Shown here one piece after another: positions 15,308 to 23,858 of a DNA stretch of 26,544 nt. Made by a program: the position numbers and the translations under genes. Origin of the DNA: Rickettsiales bacterium (GTDB lineage Bacteria; Pseudomonadota; Alphaproteobacteria; Rickettsiales; UBA998); contig JAIEPI010000154.1 of NCBI GenBank assembly GCA_019749855.1, positions 1 to 26,544 of the forward strand. The letters run 5' to 3'. The notes beneath the pieces are model-generated. The model worked only from the letters and a program-made list of their open reading frames with translations, did no database searches and had not been told where the DNA came from. Every line of letters starts with the position of its first letter. Within the stretch, counting starts at the first letter, position 1.

Positions 15308-16615
15308 TTACAATTTAACAGTTAGCTCGGAATTCAATAAAGACCGTCCGAGCGCCCATGCAACAGGAAAACTGGCAATTCCCATAAAAAAGAAGATGTT
15401 AACAACAGTAAAGTTGTTCTTTATCAGAATGATGCATATCAGCGCTGAGAGAACCATACATAGTGAATTAATGATATTATTGGCTGCCACCATACGCGAG
15501 CGCTCCAGCGGCAATGCGCGTTGTTGAATCAGCGCATATAGCGGCACCGTGAAAATCCCCCCGCTAAAAGCAATCAACAATAAACTGCTGAGAATTCCCC
15601 ATGCCAAGGGCTGCTGTAGCCAATGCACGACATCCATCAATTCATGATCAGACACAGCGCGCAGCGCCGGTGAGCACGCCACCAGCAACAGTGTGCCTAA
15701 GCCCATACCGAAGCAGCCAGCGGCAACAAATCGCGCATGAACCTCGCCTTTCATCAAGCGGTTGCAACACACGGATCCCAGCGCAATGCCTAAAGAAAAA
15801 ACGGAGAGAATCAACGTAATCACCTGCTCATCCCCCCCGATGTGATAGCGCACATAAGCAGGAATTTGCGCCAGAAAACTGGCGCCAACAAACCAAAACC
15901 ACGATATACCCAGAATGGAGATAAACACGATGCGCTGCGCCTTCGCATGCCGAACAATCTGCCAGGTTTGCTGAAAAAGATTCCACCGCAGGATTAAATC
16001 TGGTGCGGGCGCCGGTGCGACTGGAATAAATCGACTCACACCATAACCAAGTAGCGCCACCGCCAAAATGCCAAGCGAAATGATGCTTTCGCCCATCGGC
16101 TGAAGAATCAGCAATCCGCCCAGCATGGTACCTAACAAAATGGCCAGAAATGTGCCCGCCTCAATCAAGCCATTGCCGGCAATCAATTCATCCTTGTGCA
16201 GATGATCCGGCAGGACCCCATATTTGAGTGGCCCAAAAAAAGTCGAATGCGTGCCCATGCCAAACAAAACCAGCATCAGCATCCATGTCTGTTGCATCAA
16301 AAAACCCACAACGCCCAGACACATCAACAGGATTTCGGCTAGTTTGATGATGCGCATTAAGCGTGATTTCTCATATTTATCAGCTATCTGACCAGCCAGC
16401 GCTGAAAGAATAAAAAATGGCAGAATAAATAAGCCCGCAGCCAGCACCGTTACTTGCTGTGCCTCCTGATGCGGTATTCCAGAGGACGCCATACGAAAGG
16501 TGATGAGTATGATGAGCGCGTTTTTGAATAGATTATCATTCAATGCGCCCAGAAACTGCGTCACAAACAGGGGTAAAAACCGACGCGTGCGCATCAGCGA
16601 AAGGGAATAATGCAT
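15308..16615 (-). CDS. MFS transporter, LplT-like
   Basis: About 435 residues with roughly 12 membrane helices. The N-terminus RRFLPLFVTQFLGALNDNLFKNALIILITF is close to the conserved start of the lysophospholipid transporter LplT and the MFS half of Aas-type fusions. A typical MFS loop (GQIADKYEKSRLMRIIKLAEI) and FFGPLKYGVLPDHL follow. LplT flips lysophospholipids inward for re-acylation, so the same role is plausible; no acyltransferase is fused or adjacent. I chose the ATG at 16615; an in-frame ATG at 16642 would add nine residues. The nearby ceramidase-like genes suggest a lipid-turnover theme, which is inference. Confidence 0.75.
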   Translation of the reverse strand: MHYSLSLMRTRRFLPLFVTQFLGALNDNLFKNALIILITFRMASSGIPHQEAQQVTVLAAGLFILPFFILSALAGQIADKYEKSRLMRIIKLAEILLMCLGVVGFLMQQTWMLMLVLFGMGTHSTFFGPLKYGVLPDHLHKDELIAGNGLIEAGTFLAILLGTMLGGLLILQPMGESIISLGILAVALLGYGVSRFIPVAPAPAPDLILRWNLFQQTWQIVRHAKAQRIVFISILGISWFWFVGASFLAQIPAYVRYHIGGDEQVITLILSVFSLGIALGSVCCNRLMKGEVHARFVAAGCFGMGLGTLLLVACSPALRAVSDHELMDVVHWLQQPLAWGILSSLLLIAFSGGIFTVPLYALIQQRALPLERSRMVAANNIINSLCMVLSALICIILIKNNFTVVNIFFFMGIASFPVAWALGRSLLNSELTVKL

Positions 16616-16706
16616 GAACATCTCGCGATCAGATGTTGCCATCGTTACACTATTGTTGACGAGAATTCACGCATTATGGGAAGTAAAGCTGCCACGAAAA
16701 AATCAA

Positions 16707-16734
16707 TTCACTGTTGCGACAAAACATGTATATT
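16707..16734 (+). promoter_or_regulatory. Candidate promoter for the KdpD-like gene
   Basis: TTCACT (16707-16712) and TATATT (16729-16734) are 16 bases apart. The -10 matches 5 of 6 consensus bases and the -35 matches 4 of 6. It lies about 80 bases before the ATG at 16814, inside the upstream open frame, which supports the later start. Confidence 0.4.
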
Positions 16735-16813
16735 CCCGTTCGGCAAGACTCGCCTCGCATGGACGCGGGCAATTGAAAAAGAATACGAATCAGGTCTTCC
16801 AGGTTATCCATTC

Positions 16814-19456
16814 ATGTCTGAATCACCGATTAATCCTCCCCCCTCACCTCATGTCGCCCTCAGTGGCTCTGTTCCTCGCGGACGGCTGACGATCTTTTTT
16901 GGATCGGCACCCGGAGTTGGCAAAACGTATCGCATGCTGAGCGAAGCCCGCCAACGTTTCGAGAATGGTGTTGATGTGGTGGTGGGAGTTTCTGAAACAC
17001 ATGGTCGTGACGATATGGAAGGGCTGGTCGGCAATATGCCTGTGCTGGCGCGCAAAGAAGTTAAGCAACGAGGGGTGACGTTGCGTGAGTTTGACCTCGA
17101 TGCCGCTCTTGAGCGCAACCCGATGCTACTGATTATTGATGAACTGGCCTATTCAAATGCACCGGGTGCGCGGCATCCAAAACGCTGGCAGGATGTTGAG
17201 GAGCTGCTCAATAGCGGCATCAGCATCTATACGGCATTGGATGTGGAACATCTTGAGAGTCTCAATGATCTGGTCGCCAGCATTACCGGCACGCAGATCA
17301 TGGAAACCGTACCCGATACGATATTCGATCAAGCCGATGATATCGCTTTAATTGATGCACCCTCCGACGAGATTCTGACGCGTTTTAAAGAGGGCAAGGT
17401 TTTTATTCCCGCGCACATGAAGGGACGCGCCGCTGAGCAGTTCTTTACCAAAGCCAATTTGGTAGCACTGAGAGAACTAGCATTACGCCGCACTGCAGAG
17501 CGGCTTGATGCGCAGTTGGCAGATTTCAGTCATGATAGTGGACAGCGTGAGGCGGCCATCTCTGAGAAAATCCTAGTATGTGTGGGCCACGATACTTTAT
17601 CAGCACGCGCTATCCGTCATGCACGGCGCATTGCGGCACGTGCACGGGCGCCTTGGATCGCCGTGTATGCTGAAACTGCCAGACACTACAGTTTAACCAA
17701 AGCACAGCAGGATCAGATTGAACGCAATATCCAGCTGGCCGAGAAGCTTGGAGCGCGCACAAAACTTCTAAAAGGCAACAATGCGGTGGATGAGATTTTC
17801 ACCTTTGCGCGCGATCAGGCCATCACCCGTATTGTGGTGGGTAAAGCGCATAAAGCCCGCTGGCGTGACGTGATTTTTGGATCACTGGCTGACCAGTTGA
17901 TTCGCCGCAGTGAGGAGATCGAAATCTCCGTGGTGCCTGGCGATATGAGCTTCCAGAGCATGCGGCTCACCTGGTGGAAACCGCTGCGTTTGCTCTATCC
18001 GCAAAGTGGCGTTGGCATGGCGTTTTTCAGCGTATTGCTTTGCACGCTGCTTGGCTTCCCACTGCGCGGTTACATTGATACGGTGAATATTGGCATGTTT
18101 TATATGGCCGCGATCGTTGCGGTTGCCTCACGTCATGGTCTGATGCCTTCCATCCTGACGTCTCTCATGAGTGTTTCCCTATTTGAGCTACTTTTTATTA
18201 CCCCGCTCAATATGGGAGATGTGATGAGTTCGCATTACGCCATTACATTTGTCATCATGTTAATCACCAGCCTGATCATCAGCTCGCTTGCCTCACAGTT
18301 ACGCTTGCAGGCTATTTTCTTTCGTGAGCGTGATCGCCACACCACGGCACTGCTGGACCTGACCAAAGAAATGGCATCCCTGCGCGGCATTAAAGCCATG
18401 GCCGATGTGGCATGTAATCACATTACGCAGGTTTTTCGCTGCGATGTGAATCTGTTTTTACCTAATGAACAAGGGCAGCTTGCCAGTTACCTGACGCACG
18501 AGCCAATCTGGGATATTAAGGAAGAAGCTCTGGCACGCTGGAGTTTCCAGCATCGACAACCCTCAGGCATTGGCACCGCCACCGTGGCCAGTGGTATGTG
18601 GCTATACATGCCCCTCATTGCCAATGATGTGTCGCTGGGCATTATTGCCCTCAAACCGGCAGAACCTTTCGACTCTGAACAGATGCGTCTGCTGGATGCT
18701 TTCAGTAATATCACGGCTTCGTCGGTGCAGCGTGCCTTATCGGCAAAGCTTGCCGAGCGCTCGCGGGTGCACGCACAAAGCGAGCAGTTGCGCTCCAATT
18801 TGCTATCGTCGGTTTCCAGTGAATTACGCGCACCGCTGGCGGCTATTTCAGGACATGTCATGGCACTGCAAAATGCCAAAAGCAGTCTGGCCGCTAAGGA
18901 TCAGAAAAGTATCGCGACCATTAAATCGCAAACGGCGCAGCTCTCCCGCATGGTGGATCATCTCACCGATGCCACAGAAATCGAGAATGTCCCCCTGCGT
19001 CTCAATCGTGAGATGCTGGCACTGGAGGATGTGATTCAATCGGCGGTGACGCGCATGGGCTCACAGATTAACACACGCGAAATCAGAACCGATATACCAC
19101 GCGGGCTATTGCCCGTGGCAATGGACGGACCATTGATTGAGCAAGTGCTCATTAACATGCTGGATAATTCAATAAAATTTACATCTCCCGAGGATGGAAG
19201 ACTCACCGTTCGCGTCTGTCAGACGGATGCAGTACATCTTGTGGTTTCCGTGCTTGATAATGGCCCGGGCATTACCGCTGGCGAAGAAGATAAAATTTTT
19301 GAGAAATTTTATCGCTCCACACAGTTAGAGATACATGACGGAAGTGGGCTGGGGCTGTCTATTTGTCGTGCGATTGTGCAGGCACATGGCGGCAATATGT
19401 GGGCAGAAAATAATCTCGAAGGGGGCGCACGAGTCTCATTTTCGCTGCCTCTTTAG
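16814..19456 (+). CDS. KdpD-like sensor protein lacking the phosphoacceptor histidine
   Basis: An 880-residue protein with full KdpD architecture. An N-terminal KdpD domain has Walker A GSAPGVGKT (30-38), IIDELAYSNAPGARHPKRWQDVEELL and DVEHLESLNDLV. A Usp-like domain follows (about 252-377), then a four-helix DUF4118 membrane region (about 399-496), a GAF-like segment and a histidine-kinase core. The H-box reads LLSSVSSELRAPLA, so the phosphorylated His (LLASLSHDLRTPL in E. coli) is Ser669, codon AGT at 18818-18820. The N-box (LINMLDNSIKF), G1 (DNGPGI) and G2 (GSGLGLSICRAIV) remain. In E. coli KdpD controls the potassium ATPase through KdpE; neither kdpE nor kdpFABC is near. I start at 16814 because homology begins there and a promoter candidate lies upstream; the frame is open back to 16610. 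Confidence 0.88.
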   Translation: MSESPINPPPSPHVALSGSVPRGRLTIFFGSAPGVGKTYRMLSEARQRFENGVDVVVGVSETHGRDDMEGLVGNMPVLARKEVKQRGVTLREFDLDAALERNPMLLIIDELAYSNAPGARHPKRWQDVEELLNSGISIYTALDVEHLESLNDLVASITGTQIMETVPDTIFDQADDIALIDAPSDEILTRFKEGKVFIPAHMKGRAAEQFFTKANLVALRELALRRTAERLDAQLADFSHDSGQREAAISEKILVCVGHDTLSARAIRHARRIAARARAPWIAVYAETARHYSLTKAQQDQIERNIQLAEKLGARTKLLKGNNAVDEIFTFARDQAITRIVVGKAHKARWRDVIFGSLADQLIRRSEEIEISVVPGDMSFQSMRLTWWKPLRLLYPQSGVGMAFFSVLLCTLLGFPLRGYIDTVNIGMFYMAAIVAVASRHGLMPSILTSLMSVSLFELLFITPLNMGDVMSSHYAITFVIMLITSLIISSLASQLRLQAIFFRERDRHTTALLDLTKEMASLRGIKAMADVACNHITQVFRCDVNLFLPNEQGQLASYLTHEPIWDIKEEALARWSFQHRQPSGIGTATVASGMWLYMPLIANDVSLGIIALKPAEPFDSEQMRLLDAFSNITASSVQRALSAKLAERSRVHAQSEQLRSNLLSSVSSELRAPLAAISGHVMALQNAKSSLAAKDQKSIATIKSQTAQLSRMVDHLTDATEIENVPLRLNREMLALEDVIQSAVTRMGSQINTREIRTDIPRGLLPVAMDGPLIEQVLINMLDNSIKFTSPEDGRLTVRVCQTDAVHLVVSVLDNGPGITAGEEDKIFEKFYRSTQLEIHDGSGLGLSICRAIVQAHGGNMWAENNLEGGARVSFSLPL

Positions 19457-19537
19457 GCATTAATTCTTATCCATCCCAGTGAGAAAGGAGCCGAATGTTT
19501 TAGTTCCCCGCATTTGGCGGCATGTGCAATAAGATGC

Positions 19538-20077
19538 TTAGTGCTGACAATGCTCGCCATGCACATGCGGCGGATTGTGCTTTAACAGTTTCTGCATTTT
19601 CTTCATCAGCATATCGCGCTTCATGCGGGAGAGATGATCGAGAAAACACCGCCCCTCAAAATACTCCATTTCATGCTGAATGACTGTCGCCAAAAATCCC
19701 TCGGCACGCAGGGTTTGCGTCACGCCTTCACGATCCTGAAAGCGCACATCAATGGCTGCAGGGCGTGTGACATCTGCAGAAATAAAAGGATAGGAAAGTG
19801 AGGCTTCATTGTGCGTCTGCATCTCCTCCGACTGCCCGAGTATCTCAGGATTAACCAAGGTGAGTGGCGTGCGCTCACCCCCCTCGCGTATATCAACAAT
19901 AGCCACGCGCAAGGCGACACCGACCATCGGTGCGCTCAAGCCAATCGCGTCCTCGTGATACAGCGTATCATACATATGGTCGATCAGTGCACGCACCCCA
20001 TCATCCACCTGTGGCACAAGCGCGGATTTCTGGCGAAAAATAGGGTGCGGAGCATAGGTAATCGACAAAACAGCCAT
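19538..20077 (-). CDS. Peptide deformylase-like protein with degenerate metal site
   Basis: A 179-residue protein of the deformylase fold; true deformylase removes the formyl group from nascent proteins. All three signature motifs are altered. GLAAPQVG reads GLSAPMVG (Gln to Met51). EGCLS reads EASLS, replacing the metal-binding Cys with Ser93. HExxH reads HEMEY, replacing the second His with Tyr139, while His135 and Glu136 remain. With two of three metal ligands gone, ordinary catalysis is unlikely. The C-terminus is His-rich (HNPPHVHGEHCQH) and could bind metal separately. Such deformylase-like paralogues are known in alphaproteobacteria beside an active copy, which would have to lie elsewhere. 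An AAGGAA site precedes the ATG. It is divergent from greB and convergent with the KdpD-like gene. Confidence 0.88.
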   Translation of the reverse strand: MAVLSITYAPHPIFRQKSALVPQVDDGVRALIDHMYDTLYHEDAIGLSAPMVGVALRVAIVDIREGGERTPLTLVNPEILGQSEEMQTHNEASLSYPFISADVTRPAAIDVRFQDREGVTQTLRAEGFLATVIQHEMEYFEGRCFLDHLSRMKRDMLMKKMQKLLKHNPPHVHGEHCQH

Positions 20078-20166
20078 GATTTAGTTTCCTTTATGTGGAT
20101 AGGCTTGTGTCAAAGAGGATTCATCGTGACTTGTCAAGCATGACACATTTCGCCATGATCTCACGC

Positions 20167-20721
20167 ATGAGCAAAGCATTTACCCGTGAGCCTGACGCTG
20201 ACGACGACGGGGAATTACCCGAAGCGCCAGAGCCTGTGCCCGCAGGCACCAGAAACTATATGACGCCTAAGGGATTTGCGTCCTTACAGGCTGAATATCG
20301 CCAGTTACTAAAGGTCGAGCGGCCAAAAATCGTTGAGGTGGTGGCCTGGGCGGCAGGCAATGGTGATCGCTCCGAGAACGGCGATTACATTTACGGCAAA
20401 AAGCGTCTGCGCGAGATTGATCGCCGCTTGCGCTACCTGACCAAACGTCTTGAAGATGCAGAAATTGTTGATCAGGCCAAACAACAGGCATTGGAGCAAG
20501 TATTTTTTGGTGCCACCGTGACCTATGAGCGCAATGACGGCTGTCAGCACATCGTCCAGCTGGTGGGTAGTGATGAAGCCAATGCATCACAGGGTAAAAT
20601 CAGCTGGCTGTCTCCGGTGGCGCGCTGCCTCATGAAATCCCGCGTGGGTGATGAGGTCACCCTACGTTCGCCAGGCGGCGAGGAGATGCTGGAAATACTG
20701 GAAATCCGCTATCTTCTGTGA
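20167..20721 (+). CDS. greB: Transcription elongation factor GreB
   Basis: Rescues backtracked RNA polymerase by stimulating transcript cleavage through its secondary channel. The 184-residue product starts MSKAFTREPDADDD, typical of GreB in this group. It has MTPKGFASLQAEYRQLLKVERPKIVEVVAWAAGNGDRSENGDYIY, with the acidic tip residues (GDRSENGDY) of the coiled coil, and a C-terminal FKBP-like domain (VFFGATVTYE, DEANASQGKISWLSPVARCLM). The frame is open to 20095 and other starts exist at 20140 and 20155. I prefer 20167 by homology, but the ribosome binding site is not clear. Confidence 0.92.
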   Translation: MSKAFTREPDADDDGELPEAPEPVPAGTRNYMTPKGFASLQAEYRQLLKVERPKIVEVVAWAAGNGDRSENGDYIYGKKRLREIDRRLRYLTKRLEDAEIVDQAKQQALEQVFFGATVTYERNDGCQHIVQLVGSDEANASQGKISWLSPVARCLMKSRVGDEVTLRSPGGEEMLEILEIRYLL

Positions 20722-20790
20722 TTTATAGCGCCGAGATTGTGCGGGCGCATGAGAAGCCACGCAGAAACATCAGCACGAGTCCCGCATAAC

Positions 20791-22623
20791 ATGCTTTCAG
20801 TTCAAGACCTTACTTACCGCGTCGGTGGCCGAACCTTGCTGCAAAATGCCTCACTTTCCATTCCGGCGGGGCATCGTGTGGGGCTGGTGGGGCCGAATGG
20901 CATTGGCAAATCAACGTTGTTTAAGCTCATTTCGGGTGAATTAACCCCGGACGGCGGGAAAATTTCGCTGATTAAAGGCGCCACCATCGGCATGGTCCGT
21001 CAGGATCTGCCAGACGACGACACCACACTCATCAACGTGGTGCTCGATTCAGACACTGAGCGCGCCGCGCTGCTGAAGGAAGCCGAAACGGTCGAGGACC
21101 CTGAGCGCATCGGCTATATCTTTCCACGTTTAGAGGAGATTGGCGCCTACGATGCACCGGCGCGTGCCGCGACCATTCTCGCCGGCCTCGGCTTCGATGA
21201 AAAAGCCCAGAACTCCGCCATTTCCGATTTCTCCGGCGGTTGGCGCGCCCGCGTAGCCCTCGCCGCAGCCCTGTTTTTACAGCCCAATGTGCTCATGCTG
21301 GATGAACCAACCAACCATCTGGATTTTGAAGCGATGATCTGGCTGGAGAATTTCCTGAAACGTTATCAGGAAACCTTGATTATCATCAGCCATGACCGCG
21401 ATATCTTGAATAAAACCGTGGATCATATCCTGCATCTGGAGAACCAGAAACTCGTCTCCTACACCGGCACCTATGATCAGTTTGAACGCCGCAGAGCGGA
21501 AAAGCTTCTCAACCAGCAAGCGCTGCATGAAAAACAGACCGCGCAAAAAGCCAAAATGATGGAGTTCGTCGATCGTTTCCGTGCCAAGGCCAGTAAAGCA
21601 CGGCAGGCGCAAAGCCGCCTGAAAGCCATTGAGAAGATGGATATTGTCGATGCAGTGATGGCCGACCGCGTGACGGCATTTGTGTTTCCAGCGCCTGAGG
21701 AACTCCCCTCACCGCTCATCACGCTGGATCGCGTCGATATTGGCTATGAGCCTGGCAAGCCCGTGCTGCGCAATCTGGATTTACGCATCGACATGGATGA
21801 CCGCATCGCGCTGCTGGGCGCCAACGGCAACGGCAAATCGACGCTGGTAAAGCTCCTCTCAGGCCGCATGGAAGCCATGTCTGGCACCGTGTTTAAATCC
21901 AGCAAATTGCGTGTGGGCTATTTTGCCCAGTTTCAAACCGATGAGCTAAACGTCGATGAGTCGCCATTTGAAATCATGAAAGATGCGATGAAAGGCGTGC
22001 ATGAAGCCAAAGTGCGCGCGGCACTGGGCAAATTTGGCTTTGATAAGCACAAAGCGGATACCAAAGTTGGCGAGCTTTCCGGTGGTGAAAAAGCACGCTT
22101 GCTGTTCTGCCTGATGAGCTATCACGCGCCGCATATCATGCTGCTGGATGAGCCCACCAACCACCTCGATATGGACGCTCGTGAAGCGCTGATGCAAGCG
22201 CTGAATAATTACGAAGGTGCAGTGATTCTGGTAAGCCATGACCCGCATCTGGTGGAATGCGTGGCCGATCGTTTATGGCTGGTGGCGGATGGTACCTGCA
22301 AACCATTCGATGATGATCTGGAAGCCTATAAACAGATCGTGGTGCGTCAGCGGCGCAAAGAACGCGAGGCCGTCAAACAAGAGGCAAGATCAGCTAAAAA
22401 ACAGGATAAGACGCTGACCCCACATGAACAGGAAGCCGAAATGCTGGAGCAAAAAATTGTCCAGTTGCGCCAGCAAAAAGAAATGCTGGAGGATGAAATT
22501 GCCGTGGTGTGCGCTGAGGGGGATGCGAAACAGATCACCCGCCTGAACAAAACACATAGCGCGCTGCTCACCCAAATCAATGAAAGTGAAGGGGCTCTGG
22601 AAATCCTTATCTCGCAGATGTAG
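20791..22623 (+). CDS. ABC-F family ATPase (YheS/Uup-like)
   Basis: A 610-residue soluble twin-ATPase. The first nucleotide-binding domain has GLVGPNGIGKST, a diverged signature FSGGWRARVALA and MLDEPTNHLD; the second has ALLGANGNGKST, LSGGEKARLLFC and LLDEPTNHLD. A charged P-site/arm-type linker lies between them (about 230-285). A C-terminal coiled coil follows (about 535-605, HEQEAEMLEQKIVQLRQQKEML). There are no membrane helices. ABC-F proteins act on the ribosome, resolving stalled complexes or giving antibiotic protection; this one resembles housekeeping YheS-type members, but the subfamily is uncertain. I start at 20791, where homology begins (MLSVQDLTYRVGG). Little Shine-Dalgarno signal is seen. 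Confidence 0.93.
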   Translation: MLSVQDLTYRVGGRTLLQNASLSIPAGHRVGLVGPNGIGKSTLFKLISGELTPDGGKISLIKGATIGMVRQDLPDDDTTLINVVLDSDTERAALLKEAETVEDPERIGYIFPRLEEIGAYDAPARAATILAGLGFDEKAQNSAISDFSGGWRARVALAAALFLQPNVLMLDEPTNHLDFEAMIWLENFLKRYQETLIIISHDRDILNKTVDHILHLENQKLVSYTGTYDQFERRRAEKLLNQQALHEKQTAQKAKMMEFVDRFRAKASKARQAQSRLKAIEKMDIVDAVMADRVTAFVFPAPEELPSPLITLDRVDIGYEPGKPVLRNLDLRIDMDDRIALLGANGNGKSTLVKLLSGRMEAMSGTVFKSSKLRVGYFAQFQTDELNVDESPFEIMKDAMKGVHEAKVRAALGKFGFDKHKADTKVGELSGGEKARLLFCLMSYHAPHIMLLDEPTNHLDMDAREALMQALNNYEGAVILVSHDPHLVECVADRLWLVADGTCKPFDDDLEAYKQIVVRQRRKEREAVKQEARSAKKQDKTLTPHEQEAEMLEQKIVQLRQQKEMLEDEIAVVCAEGDAKQITRLNKTHSALLTQINESEGALEILISQM

Positions 22624-22671
22624 TTTAGGCGTGTCATTCCGGAGCAGACTAGAGTCCATCTTCCGTTTCCC

Positions 22672-22737
22672 GTCATCCCAGCGAAAGCTGGGATCCAAGT
22701 GACAGGGCGACTGGATTCCAGCCTTCGCTGGAATGAC
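22672..22737. repeat. REP-like inverted repeat pair, likely also a transcription terminator
   Basis: Arms 22672-22697 and 22712-22737 are inverted copies at 23 of 26 positions and share their core with the pair at 8252-8319. A run of six T's follows at 22739-22744, so the hairpin can end the ABC-F transcript. The GNAT gene converges on it from the other side. A truncated or decayed third unit may begin at 22633 (GTCATTCC). Confidence 0.85.
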
Positions 22738-22752
22738 ATTTTTTGACGATAT

Positions 22753-23319
22753 TTATAGTTTAAAAGCCTCTTTGATGACTTCATCAGGCTTCGATTGTCC
22801 TGATCGGTAATCCATAATTTTGCGTCTATTAGAGTTGGTATAAAAATGCAGGTGAATCAGGACGCCAAATCGATCGTCAATTTCCATTTTTGAAATAATG
22901 AATCCCTCCTTTAGCTTAGGAATGATCACCGCATTATTGGTTGCACAGTGTCTGGAATAAACGAGCTGAAAGCCTTTCCGTGTCAGGATATCAACACAAT
23001 ATCTCAACAACAAACTGTAGACTCCTTTACGCCGATGCTCTGCCAAAACAGCTGAATTGACCATATAAAATGTCGTCGCATTTTCCTGAATACCCCAGCT
23101 CCATCCAACAAATTGATGGTGGCAATCAAAAACCCCAAGAAATAATTTGTAGGGCACACCCAGATTTTGTCTGAGTTCTTCAATTTTGGCTAATTCTGCG
23201 GTATTGAGGACATCGTTGAAATCATAACTATGAGTGTCCGCGAATAATTGACTTCTGTATTGTTCAATAAGAGGTTTAAACTCCTCCTCAGATAATTCTC
23301 TCACACTATAGTTCTGCAT
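22753..23319 (-). CDS. GNAT-family N-acetyltransferase
   Basis: A 188-residue protein with the GNAT acetyl-CoA core: a beta strand (FYMVNSAVL), then AEHRRKGVYSLLLRYCVDIL, the pyrophosphate-binding motif (RRKGVY, a form of Q/RxxGxG/A), and a later strand/helix (FQLVYSRHCATNNAVIIPKLKEGF). The N-terminal region is acidic and less conserved. The ATG at 23319 has a GAGG site five bases upstream and is preferred over the longer frame start at 23349. The acceptor is unknown. DNA here is more AT-rich than in its neighbours, which may mean a recent arrival. It sits beside the REP-like pair. Confidence 0.75.
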   Translation of the reverse strand: MQNYSVRELSEEEFKPLIEQYRSQLFADTHSYDFNDVLNTAELAKIEELRQNLGVPYKLFLGVFDCHHQFVGWSWGIQENATTFYMVNSAVLAEHRRKGVYSLLLRYCVDILTRKGFQLVYSRHCATNNAVIIPKLKEGFIISKMEIDDRFGVLIHLHFYTNSNRRKIMDYRSGQSKPDEVIKEAFKL

Positions 23320-23393
23320 ATAGCCTCGGCTCACCGCTTGATGACGCACTATGATAAATCCACCTGTAAGTTCAAGCTTCTTTAGAGAACAAA

Positions 23394-23840
23394 ATGCCTA
23401 TTATTTATGTCGATGCGGATGCGTGTCCGGTGAAACAGGAAATCAGCCGCGTCGCTGAGCGGTTCGGCCTCACCGTTTATATGGTGAGCAACTCCGGCAC
23501 TTACACAGCAGGGCGCGCCAACGTCCATTCCATCATGGTTAGCGATGGCTTTGATGCCGCCGATGACTGGATTGCAGAAAAAGCCGCGCCCAACGATATT
23601 GTCATCACCAATGACATTCCCTTAGCGGCACGCGCACTGGAGAAAGGCGCCCACGCATTAGCACCCAATGGGCGTGCCTTTACCAAAGAATCGATTGGTA
23701 CGGCATTGGCGATGCGCGAATTTAACGCTTACCTTCGAGAAACAGGTGAGAGCAAGGGCCACAACGCCAGCTTCAGCAAACAAGACCGTTCGAACTTCCT
23801 GCAGGCACTGGATCAGCTGGCCCGAAAACTCTGTGATTGA
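23394..23840 (+). CDS. yaiI: UPF0178 (YaiI/DUF188) family protein
   Basis: A 148-residue protein that begins IIYVDADACPVKQEI, the hallmark of this conserved family. It continues NDIVITNDIPLAARALEKGAHALAPNGRAFT, with conserved Asp residues that suggest a PIN-like nuclease fold. Family members are widespread; the biochemical function is not settled. Length is normal. An AGAGAA stretch precedes the ATG. It ends 18 bases before the convergent Gly/Arg-rich gene. Confidence 0.92.
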   Translation: MPIIYVDADACPVKQEISRVAERFGLTVYMVSNSGTYTAGRANVHSIMVSDGFDAADDWIAEKAAPNDIVITNDIPLAARALEKGAHALAPNGRAFTKESIGTALAMREFNAYLRETGESKGHNASFSKQDRSNFLQALDQLARKLCD

Positions 23841-23858
23841 AACTCTGTTGTTGAAATT

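Noticed and set aside
16610..16813. An N-terminal extension of the KdpD-like protein from the ATG at 16610
   Set aside because: It has no KdpD homology, overlaps the divergent MFS start and covers a candidate promoter; the ATG at 16814 fits better.
19457..19537. A terminator between the KdpD-like and deformylase-like genes
   Set aside because: Only a four-base stem (CCGC/GCGG near 19506-19518) with no T run is visible.
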